DNA of 64,000 nt from Gordonia aichiensis NBRC 108223 (GTDB lineage Bacteria > Actinomycetota > Actinomycetes > Mycobacteriales > Mycobacteriaceae): contig NZ_BANR01000017.1 of assembly GCF_000332975.1 (NCBI RefSeq), positions 1 to 64,000 on the forward strand, in the 5' to 3' direction. Below are positions 1-8,900 of the stretch, in pieces. A program made the translations under genes and the position numbers. Under the pieces are notes generated by a model. It saw nothing but the letters and a program-made list of their open reading frames with translations, was not told the DNA's origin and searched no databases. Each line of letters begins with the position of its first letter. The stretch's first letter is position 1.

Positions 1-62
1 CCCCTAGGTAAGGCGGTAACCATCTGGCACCTGCTGTCGGTTCGCGAGGTCGGCAGTGGTGG

Positions 63-81
63 CCCTCATCGACGGTGAGGG
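63..81. other. short perfect hairpin in accessory flank
   Basis: CCCTCA (63-68) pairs with TGAGGG (76-81) around a 7-nt loop. It lies in the 238 bases before the first recognisable gene, where no other coding sequence can be supported. It could be a weak terminator for the minus-strand gene string ending at 239, or part of a decayed tRNA-like element. No U-run follows on either strand. Confidence 0.3.
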
Positions 82-140
82 ACTAGGCTACGTCGAGCAG
101 GTCGGTTAAGGAAGGGTCGGACTCTGCGATAGCGACCAGT

Positions 141-197
141 GCCCTTAGCGGAGTCGAACCGCTACACAGGACCGTCAGGGCTGCCCCATACGAGGGC
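141..197 (-). other. tRNA-like relic (T-arm and partial acceptor stem)
   Basis: Read on the minus strand, a T-arm of good form is visible: stem AGCGG/CCGCT enclosing a 7-nt loop TTCGACT (forward 147-163). A 5-bp acceptor-like pairing GCCCT/AGGGC closes the element (forward 141-145 with 193-197). Only 57 nt separate the acceptor halves, and I cannot draw a D-arm or anticodon arm, so it is not a functional tRNA. It may be a decayed tRNA or an attachment-site remnant beside the small accessory genes. Chance resemblance is possible. Confidence 0.25.
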
Positions 198-238
198 TGA
201 GAACGTCACAGACGCAACAGAATCGCGTCCACGAGCAG

Positions 239-526
239 CTAGGTGGTTAGACCGTTCAGGCGGTCCCACACGGTGCGTGCATCGACCAGGGCCGTAATCA
301 GGGCGTCAAGCTGGGCACGGTCTCGAATCTCATCCACATTGACCGGCTGATCGAGGATCACGACAGGACCGTCTACGTGATCGGTGACCGGGTGGATTGC
401 GGTAGCGACGGTGACTGTGAGGTCGAAGTCGGGGCCGGGAGCGACGTGCTCGGACCACTGGTGGATTTGGTAACCGTCTGAGCCAGGGTCGTCCACGAGG
501 ATCGGGGTCAGGGTCATCGGAGTCAT
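239..526 (-). CDS. small hypothetical protein, accessory
   Basis: A 95-residue acidic protein starting MTPMTLTPILVDDPGSDGYQ, with no motif I recognise. Its ATG overlaps the TGA of the preceding small gene (ATGA, 523-526), so the two are probably translationally coupled. Strings of tiny overlapping genes like this are common in actinobacteriophages and integrative elements, and I see no counterpart next to ettA in M. tuberculosis. That supports an accessory, possibly phage-derived origin, by inference only. Function unknown. Confidence 0.55.
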   Translation of the reverse strand: MTPMTLTPILVDDPGSDGYQIHQWSEHVAPGPDFDLTVTVATAIHPVTDHVDGPVVILDQPVNVDEIRDRAQLDALITALVDARTVWDRLNGLTT

Positions 527-726
527 CGGACGCCACCGATCTGATTGAGCACGTCGGCTAGAGCGGTCCGGTATCCACCGTCGTAGGCCGGATCATCGGT
601 TGGGTCTGGTGTCGACTTCAGCATTCGGGGGAGCAGCATCGAGAGCATGGGGCCGGGGAGTTTCGCTACATCTGCTGAAGCTCGCGTGTATCCCCGCATC
701 CATAAGTCAGCGCGTGCCGTGGTCAC
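523..726 (-). CDS. small hypothetical protein, accessory
   Basis: A 67-residue protein with start GTG at 726, giving MTTARADLWMRGYTRASADV. I prefer this start to the upstream ATG at 765 because the GTG overlaps the TGA of the previous small gene as GTGA (723-726), the same 4-bp overlap seen at its own 3' end (ATGA, 523-526). No signal peptide, transmembrane segment or known domain is visible. It forms the middle of a three-gene coupled array. Function unknown; possibly phage- or plasmid-derived. Confidence 0.5.
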   Translation of the reverse strand: MTTARADLWMRGYTRASADVAKLPGPMLSMLLPRMLKSTPDPTDDPAYDGGYRTALADVLNQIGGVR

Positions 727-863
727 TGGTCGCACCCCGCAATGTCGAGGATGGCGTGTCGACACTGGCCTACGTAGTCCGAGTGGGCCCAGGTGTCGTA
801 GATCGTTTCGAGTGTGTCGGAGACGTGGCGGTTGAGGTAGCCGTGTTCGGTGGTGTGCTTCAC
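723..863 (-). CDS. small hypothetical protein, start uncertain
   Basis: The reading frame ending at 723 encodes a protein-like C-terminus (KHTTEHGYLNRHVSDTLETI, then a Trp/His/Tyr-rich tail ending AGCDQ). Its stop overlaps the GTG of the next small gene by 4 nt, which argues that the frame is real. I place the start at GTG 863 (46 aa). The ribosome site is poor and the frame stays open further upstream, so this could instead be the 3' end of a longer or truncated gene whose 5' part was lost when the flank next to ettA formed. Confidence 0.35.
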   Translation of the reverse strand: MKHTTEHGYLNRHVSDTLETIYDTWAHSDYVGQCRHAILDIAGCDQ

Positions 864-1097
864 GACGCGTACCAGCCGAACGTGAGAGCCAACTTTAGAG
901 CGGCTAACGGCAGGGCATAGACGAGGGCCGCCGACACGACCACGGCGGCGTAAGAGGCGGCGCGGTGCCGTCGATAGGATGGTGAGCGATGTTGCACGGG
1001 CTAGTTCCCAACTCATGTGTGAGGATTTCCGCACGGTTGTGAGGAATGAGTGAGCTACCCGTGCAGATGACCGCAAACATGCAGGTGAGGGCCGTAT

Positions 1098-2774
<1,677 letters not shown>

Positions 2775-2808
2775 GCCGGGTCACTACCATCGCGGTAGGG
2801 CTCTGATC

Positions 2809-2829
2809 GGAGACCAGTTCCCAGTCTCC
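2809..2829 (+). promoter_or_regulatory. hairpin just upstream of the glutamate dehydrogenase start
   Basis: GGAGAC (2809-2814) is exactly complementary to GTCTCC (2824-2829) around a 9-nt loop, ending 10 nt before the GTG at 2840. A second short inverted repeat CTACC/GGTAG lies at 2784-2798. In the 65-nt gap between ettA and gdh these could attenuate read-through or influence initiation. The effect is inferred only. Confidence 0.3.
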
Positions 2830-2839
2830 TGAAGCGAAG

Positions 2840-5800
2840 GTGAGTGCGTTGTCTCAAGTGAGTGCTCTGCTGCCCGCGGCGGTCGGCTGTTACTTCAGCG
2901 CGAGCAATCCGCCGGGCGACGTGCACCATCCCGCGGCGGCAGCAGATGGCACGCTCACCGACACACCGGACCTCGAGGCGATCGACGAGACCGATCTGGA
3001 TCGGATTCGTCGGCATCTCGAACTGGCCCGTACGAGGTCGGCGGGCCAGTGCCTCGTCGATGTCAGCGAAGGGCCGACCGGAACCGAGATCGTCGTCGTC
3101 AATGACGACATGCCGTTGCTCGTCGAAGCGGTGTTGACGGTTGTCGAGGCGCATGGACTGACGGTGGGGCGCATCGACCACCCGGTCATGGCCGTCGCCC
3201 GTGACGGGGCCGGCATCCTGACCGAGATCGGGTCAGGGCCTGACCGCACCACCGAGTCATGGATCTACGTGATCGCGATGTCCGGCACGAGCGAGGTCGA
3301 CACCGAGACGTTGCGCACCGCCCTCGTCGACGTGATCTCGCGGGTCGCCGACGTCGATCGCGACGCGGTGGACATGCGGGGTCGCCTGTCCACCTGTAGC
3401 GCAGAGTGCGCTGTGGCACCGACCACGACGCAGTCGGGGATCGCGGCCGTCGACCGGTACGAGTATTCGCGTCTGCTCGACTGGTTCGCGGGCAACCACT
3501 TCGTCCCGCTCGGCTATCGCAGGGTCGGTCTCGACGGAACGGTGTCGCAGGGGCGCGGCCTGTGGCGGGGCGGCTCGCTCGACGACGATTTCGGAGTGCT
3601 CCTACAGTCGCCGCTGCTGCCGCGCGTCTCGCGCGTCTACCTCGAAACCGGTGTGCAGCGGTCGAACTATCCGATTCTGATCCAGGTTCCCGAGTTCGAC
3701 GCCGCCGGAGCGCATGTCGGAGAACACCGTTTTCTCGGGACATTCACGTCATCGGGCCTGCACCAGACGATCCTCGACGTCCCGGTGCTACGGGGCAAGG
3801 TGCACGAGGTGATACGTCGAGCCGGCGTCGATGACGATTCGTTCGTCGGCCAGTCGATGATCGAACTGCTGCAGAACTACCCCCTCGTGGAGATGTTCGC
3901 TTCGTCCGATGCCGAGCTGAGCCGCAGGGTCGCCGAGATGCTCGATGCCGTCGCCACGAGAACCCTGCGCGCGTTCGTTCGCGTGAACCCGCAGGGCAGT
4001 ACCGCTACCGCACTGATCTATCTGCCTCGCGACCGATACAACACCCAGAACAGGCTGGCGCTTCAACGCGTCGTCTCCGAACAACTGCACGGCAGTGCGC
4101 TCGAGTACTCGGCGCGGGTCAGTGAGATGCCCCTCGCCCAGGTCCAGGTGATGGTCCGAGTCGATGGGGACGACGCCGCGCGCCACGGAACCTTCGACAT
4201 CGGCACTCCCGAGCAGAGCGCCATCCAGACCGAACTGTCCCACGCCATCCGCACGTGGGACGAGCGCTTCCGAGAGTCGGCGAGAGGAGTCGATGAGGCG
4301 TCGAGACGGCTCCCTGCCGGCAGCGTGGACGTCGCGCTGCGGCTCCTTCCTGCCCTGCCCGACGAATACAAGGACCAGCGTGAGCCGCGTGCGGCTGTCG
4401 CCGACCTCGTCCATGTCGCCGAGCTCGCAGTCGACGATCTCGCTGTCACACTGGCCTCGAATGACGCCGAGGCGGGCGCCTCGTGGACATTCACGCTCTA
4501 CCTATGCGGTGCCGCAGCCACGCTCACTGATGTGCTGCCGGTCTTGCACAGTCTTGGCCTCGACGTCGTCGACGAGCATCCCTACCGTTTGGTGCGGCCG
4601 GACGGGCAGGTGTGTCATGTCTATGAATTCAGCGTCGAGCTCGCCGACGGGATGTCGGTCGACCACGACTGCGCCGACGACCTCGAGGATCGATTCACCG
4701 ACGCCTTCGTCCAGATCTGGCGCCAACGTGCTGAGGTGGACGCCTACAACGAGTTGATCATCCGATGCGGTCTCGATTGGCGCTCGGCGGCGATGCTGCG
4801 CGCATATGGTCGATACCTACGTCAGTGTGGCTTCTCCTACAGCACTACCCTCGTCGCCCACACGCTCGGCGAACACCGCGCTGTCACACGCGGACTGGTC
4901 GCATTGTTCGAGGCGTCCTTCGATCCCGACCGTGCCGACGAGCAACGACGCGAGGTTGCCGCGGCGCAGCTCGGCGACGACATCGGAAAGGTCCTGGGGC
5001 TGGAGGCCGACCGTATCGTCTCGGCGTTCTCCTCGGTCATCAGCGCCACATCGCGGACGAACTTCTATGTACACGATGACGATGGCGATCGCCCTGTCAT
5101 GTCATTCAAGTTGCGGCCGAGGGAGATTGCGCTGACTCCCGAACCGCGCCCGCTGCACGAGATCTTCGTGTACTCGCCTCGCGTGGAGGGGGTTCACCTC
5201 CGCTTCGGCGGTGTGGCGCGCGGGGGACTGCGGTGGTCGGATCGTCGCGAGGACTTCCGGACCGAGATACTGGGCCTCGTCAAAGCTCAGGCCGTCAAGA
5301 ACGCGGTGATCGTGCCCGTCGGCGCCAAGGGCGGCTTCGTCGTCAAACGACCCCCTGCACCGACCGGCGACGCCGCAGCCGACCGCGACGCCACACGATC
5401 CGAGGGTGTTGCGCGATACCGTGACTTCATCTCCGGGCTGCTCGACGTCACCGACAATCTCGACCGGCACACCGGTACGGTCATCCCCGCGAGGTCGGTG
5501 ATCCGCCGGGACGGTGACGACACGTATCTGGTGGTCGCGGCCGACAAGGGCACGGCCAGCTTCTCCGATATCGCCAATGATGTTGCGGCCCGGTACGATT
5601 TCTGGCTCGGCGATGCGTTCGCCTCGGGCGGCTCCGCGGGCTACGACCACAAGGCCATGGGCATCACCGCGCGTGGTGCGTGGGAGTCGGTCAAACGCCA
5701 CTTCCGTGAAATGGGAGTCGACACCCAGTCGCAGGACTTCACCGTCGTGGGCATCGGCGACATGAGCGGTGACGTGTTCGGCAATGGGATGCTGTTGTCC

Positions 5801-7636
5801 GAACACATCCGGTTGGTGGCGGCTTTCGATCATCGGCATGTGTTCGTCGATCCGACTCCGGATGCCGCGTCGTCGTATGCCGAACGCGCGAGGCTTTTTT
5901 CGCTGCCGCGTTCATCGTGGGCGGATTACGACACGTCGTTGATCAGTGAGGGAGGGGGCGTCTGGTCACGTGAGACGAAGTCGATCGCGATCAGCGAGCA
6001 GATGCGCAGCGCACTCGGACTCGACTCGTCGATCGATGCGCTGTCGCCGCCCGAGTTGATACACGCGATCCTGCTCGCTCCGGTCGACCTGCTGTGGAAC
6101 GGCGGAATCGGTACATACATCAAGTCGTCGGCGGAATCCGACGCACAGGTGGGCGACAAGGCCAACGATGCCATCCGCGTCAACGGAGATCAGCTGCGCG
6201 CCAAGGTCGTCGGTGAAGGTGGAAACCTCGGCGTGACGGAGCGTGGTCGGATCGAGTTCGATCTCGCCGGTGGGCGCATCAATACCGATGCGATGGACAA
6301 CTCGGCGGGTGTGGATTGCTCCGATCACGAGGTCAACATCAAGATCCTGCTCGACGCCGCTGTGTCGTCGGGCAACCTTGGCGCGGCCGACCGGGATCCG
6401 CTGCTGGAGTCGATGACCGACGAGGTCGCCGACCTGGTGTTGGCCGACAACGCATCGCAGAATTCCGAGCTCGGTTTCTGCCGTGCCTACTCGCTCGACC
6501 GGGTCGACGTCCATGCACGCCTCCTTCACGAGATCAGTGGGCGCGGAGTCGATCTGAAACTGGAGGCGCTACCGACACCGCAACAGCTGATCAAGCGACT
6601 GCACTCCGAGCTACATCGCGGGCTCACCTCGCCCGAACTCGCGACTCTCATGTCGCACGTCAAGCTCATCGCCAAGGACGATCTTCTCGCCGGGGACCTA
6701 CCGGAGCACGACGTCTTCGACCAGCTTCTCGCCGAGTACTTCCCGCGCCCGCTACGCGAACGTTTTGCAGAGGGAATCCACGCGCATCGACTCCATCGGG
6801 AGATCGTCACCACGGTGCTCGTCAACGAGGTCGTCGACCGCGCGGGGATCACCCACCTGTTCCGGCTCGGCGAATCGACCGGCTCGACCACTGAAGAGGC
6901 CGTGCGTGCCTACGTCGTGGCCGACCGTGTATTCGGCTTGTCGAACCTCTTCGCGCGCATCCTGCACGCCGATGCGCCGGTAGATGCGATCGACGAAATG
7001 ATGCTCTACGAACGGCGATTGCTGTTCCGCGCGTCGAGATGGCTTCTTGCGTTTCGTCCGCAACCCCTGGCCATGACCGCGGAGATCACGCGCTACACCG
7101 AACAGGTGGCTGGGCTCACCGCACTCATCGACAGTTGGTTCGGCGCGCAGTCGGCAGCCGACGTCGACAAGCGGGTCGAGCACTATCGTGCGCTCGGAGT
7201 CGACACCGACCTCGCTCACGATGTCGCGATCAGCCTGCACCGCTTCTGTCTTCTCGACATCGTCGACGCTGCCGAGATATCCGACCGCGATCCCGTCGAG
7301 GTCGGGGAGCTGTACTTCGCGATCATGGAACATTTCGGGCTCGAGGAACTGCTGACCGCGGTCTCGGACCTGGAGTACGGCGACCGCTGGCATGCTTTGG
7401 CGCGCTTGGCTCTTCGTGATGACATGCACGGAGCGCTGCGGGCATTGACGTTGACGATTCTGCAGAGCAGCGAACCCGACGAGAGTGCGTCGGAGAAGAT
7501 CTCCGAGTGGGAGTCGTCGCACTCGTCGCGGTTGGCGCGGGTGCGTACGATGCTCGCCGACATCGAGCAGGGACCAGAACTCGACCTCGCAACACTCTCG
7601 GTTGCCGCACGGCAGCTTCGCAGCCTCATCCGATGA
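2840..7636 (+). CDS. gdh: NAD-specific glutamate dehydrogenase, 180-kDa class
   Basis: A 1598-aa protein of the large NAD-GDH class (Rv2476c is about 1620 aa), catalysing L-glutamate + NAD+ to 2-oxoglutarate + ammonium + NADH. The N-terminal half holds the regulatory ACT-like regions. The catalytic core begins near residue 770: GGLRWSDR at 795-802, then the lysine-rich stretch LVKAQAVKNAVIVPVGAKGG that carries the active-site lysines. The Rossmann NAD-binding segment TVVGIGDMSGDVFGNGML follows near 970. In mycobacteria this enzyme is inhibited by the FHA protein GarA (established); garA is not in this window. GTG 2840 has only a weak purine stretch before it. It links nitrogen and carbon flow, as do amtB-glnB-glnD at the other end of the window. 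Confidence 0.95.
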   Translation: MSALSQVSALLPAAVGCYFSASNPPGDVHHPAAAADGTLTDTPDLEAIDETDLDRIRRHLELARTRSAGQCLVDVSEGPTGTEIVVVNDDMPLLVEAVLTVVEAHGLTVGRIDHPVMAVARDGAGILTEIGSGPDRTTESWIYVIAMSGTSEVDTETLRTALVDVISRVADVDRDAVDMRGRLSTCSAECAVAPTTTQSGIAAVDRYEYSRLLDWFAGNHFVPLGYRRVGLDGTVSQGRGLWRGGSLDDDFGVLLQSPLLPRVSRVYLETGVQRSNYPILIQVPEFDAAGAHVGEHRFLGTFTSSGLHQTILDVPVLRGKVHEVIRRAGVDDDSFVGQSMIELLQNYPLVEMFASSDAELSRRVAEMLDAVATRTLRAFVRVNPQGSTATALIYLPRDRYNTQNRLALQRVVSEQLHGSALEYSARVSEMPLAQVQVMVRVDGDDAARHGTFDIGTPEQSAIQTELSHAIRTWDERFRESARGVDEASRRLPAGSVDVALRLLPALPDEYKDQREPRAAVADLVHVAELAVDDLAVTLASNDAEAGASWTFTLYLCGAAATLTDVLPVLHSLGLDVVDEHPYRLVRPDGQVCHVYEFSVELADGMSVDHDCADDLEDRFTDAFVQIWRQRAEVDAYNELIIRCGLDWRSAAMLRAYGRYLRQCGFSYSTTLVAHTLGEHRAVTRGLVALFEASFDPDRADEQRREVAAAQLGDDIGKVLGLEADRIVSAFSSVISATSRTNFYVHDDDGDRPVMSFKLRPREIALTPEPRPLHEIFVYSPRVEGVHLRFGGVARGGLRWSDRREDFRTEILGLVKAQAVKNAVIVPVGAKGGFVVKRPPAPTGDAAADRDATRSEGVARYRDFISGLLDVTDNLDRHTGTVIPARSVIRRDGDDTYLVVAADKGTASFSDIANDVAARYDFWLGDAFASGGSAGYDHKAMGITARGAWESVKRHFREMGVDTQSQDFTVVGIGDMSGDVFGNGMLLSEHIRLVAAFDHRHVFVDPTPDAASSYAERARLFSLPRSSWADYDTSLISEGGGVWSRETKSIAISEQMRSALGLDSSIDALSPPELIHAILLAPVDLLWNGGIGTYIKSSAESDAQVGDKANDAIRVNGDQLRAKVVGEGGNLGVTERGRIEFDLAGGRINTDAMDNSAGVDCSDHEVNIKILLDAAVSSGNLGAADRDPLLESMTDEVADLVLADNASQNSELGFCRAYSLDRVDVHARLLHEISGRGVDLKLEALPTPQQLIKRLHSELHRGLTSPELATLMSHVKLIAKDDLLAGDLPEHDVFDQLLAEYFPRPLRERFAEGIHAHRLHREIVTTVLVNEVVDRAGITHLFRLGESTGSTTEEAVRAYVVADRVFGLSNLFARILHADAPVDAIDEMMLYERRLLFRASRWLLAFRPQPLAMTAEITRYTEQVAGLTALIDSWFGAQSAADVDKRVEHYRALGVDTDLAHDVAISLHRFCLLDIVDAAEISDRDPVEVGELYFAIMEHFGLEELLTAVSDLEYGDRWHALARLALRDDMHGALRALTLTILQSSEPDESASEKISEWESSHSSRLARVRTMLADIEQGPELDLATLSVAARQLRSLIR

Positions 7637-7685
7637 CGACCATCGACCCTCGTCCAGGCGAGGCGTCGCGAACGAAAGGACAGTC

Positions 7686-8147
7686 GTGCTCTACGAGGAC
7701 GAGGGAGTCAGGACCGACGCCGGATACGTGGTCAAGGTTCCCGTTCGGTGGTCGGACATGGATGTATTCGCTCACATCAATCATGCGCGGATGGTGACGC
7801 TTCTCGAAGAGGCCCGGATACCCTGGCTCTTCTACGACGAGCGCCCGACAGCGCACCTGCGCACCGGCTGCCTCGTTGCGGATCTACACGTCAAATACCG
7901 CCACCAGGTGCGACATGATGAGGGGCCGATCGTGGTCACCATGTTCATCGACAAGGTGCGGGCCGCCGACTTCGTCGTCGGATACGAGGTGCGACCCGAT
8001 GCCGCATCGCCGAATGACGCACCGGCTGTCACCGCGACGACCCAACTCGTCTCTTTCGACGTCGACGCCCAACGGTTACGTCGTCTGACCCCCGACGAGC
8101 GCGAGTATCTCGAGAGTTTCCGCCGCGTAGCGGGCGACGACGCGTGA
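7686..8147 (+). CDS. acyl-CoA thioesterase, hot-dog fold (4HBT family)
   Basis: A 153-aa hot-dog thioesterase, counterpart of Rv2475c. The 4HBT signature appears as RWSDMDVFAHINHARM (residues about 20-35), with the catalytic-type Asp and the H-x-N element, followed by LEEAR. I chose GTG 7686 because AAAGGA (7675-7680) lies at the right distance and the family begins shortly before this motif. An earlier in-frame extension would run into gdh. It lies 49 nt after gdh and its TGA overlaps the next GTG (GTGA, 8144), so it is probably in an operon. The substrate is unknown; fatty-acyl-CoA is likely from family membership. Confidence 0.85.
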   Translation: MLYEDEGVRTDAGYVVKVPVRWSDMDVFAHINHARMVTLLEEARIPWLFYDERPTAHLRTGCLVADLHVKYRHQVRHDEGPIVVTMFIDKVRAADFVVGYEVRPDAASPNDAPAVTATTQLVSFDVDAQRLRRLTPDEREYLESFRRVAGDDA

Positions 8148-8845
8148 ACGTGCTGCCCGAACGATTCGTGGTTGCCGCGAGTCCCGATGACAGGACGGAC
8201 GCAACGGCTTTCCTGTCGCGGGCCATGCGTCTCGACGAGGCGGCGGTGGTCCGCGTGGTGCAACGGTCCGACGGGTTGCTGGCATTCTGGGCACACACGG
8301 GATTCGACGTCTTGGTCACCCGGTCGATCTTCGGCAGAGTCGCGCCTTCCGACCTCGTCGTCGACGCGGGGACACTTCGGGGGCGACTGGCCGACGGCAC
8401 GCCTGGCGAACCCGTCGAGCCGGGAATGTCACTCGACTCGGCGTGGCGTGGCGCTCTGCCACTGCGCACCGGATACCGGCACCTCGACGACGTTCCGGCG
8501 CGGACGGTGGTCGAGTTGGCCCGAGAGGGAGCCCGCCTCGCCCGCGAGGAAGGCAGCAACTTCGGACCCGCGACAGGACTTCTCGACCAGGGCGTGCTCG
8601 ATGTCTCGTCCGCCGACGGGGCGCTGAACGCGGCGGTGTCGTTACGGTCGCTGTTCGCGCTCACCGCAATGGGTTTCGTGCGGGACTCGGACGGTCACGA
8701 GATCACCGAGGCATCGCCGCTCGACGCCATCGGAGCCACCGAGCCCGTCCGCGTCCGGATATCGGCAGCATGGATTCGTATCGACGCACGATACGGCTCG
8801 GTGTACCAGCGCAGGCACCGCGACCTCGACGTCACGGTGCTCTGA
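8144..8845 (+). CDS. conserved hypothetical protein (Rv2474c-like position)
   Basis: A 233-aa soluble protein that begins with a GTG overlapping the thioesterase stop codon by 4 nt, so the two are probably coupled. It matches the position and roughly the length of Rv2474c (217 aa). It is rich in acidic and arginine residues, with no signal peptide or membrane segment and no catalytic motif I can name. It contains ATGLLDQGVLDVSSADGALN in the middle. Conserved pairing with the thioesterase and dehydrogenase suggests a metabolic accessory role, but the function is unknown. Confidence 0.75.
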   Translation: MNVLPERFVVAASPDDRTDATAFLSRAMRLDEAAVVRVVQRSDGLLAFWAHTGFDVLVTRSIFGRVAPSDLVVDAGTLRGRLADGTPGEPVEPGMSLDSAWRGALPLRTGYRHLDDVPARTVVELAREGARLAREEGSNFGPATGLLDQGVLDVSSADGALNAAVSLRSLFALTAMGFVRDSDGHEITEASPLDAIGATEPVRVRISAAWIRIDARYGSVYQRRHRDLDVTVL

Positions 8846-8875
8846 CGAGCCGCACGCCCGGTCGTCGACACCCGA

Positions 8876-8900
8876 GTGGGTGGTCTGTCAGACCAGCCAC
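8876..8900. terminator. hairpin between convergent genes
   Basis: TGGTCT (8881-8886) pairs with AGACCA (8890-8895) around GTC. After a G/G mismatch the stem continues GTGG/CCAC (8876-8879 with 8897-8900). It lies between the plus-strand hypothetical gene and the minus-strand aglA and covers the aglA stop codon. It is probably a bidirectional terminator, though no U-run is present. Confidence 0.45.

Noticed and set aside
31..57. Second tRNA T-arm around GGTTCGCGAGG
   Set aside because: The flanking stem does not pair with T-arm spacing and no acceptor stem can be drawn.
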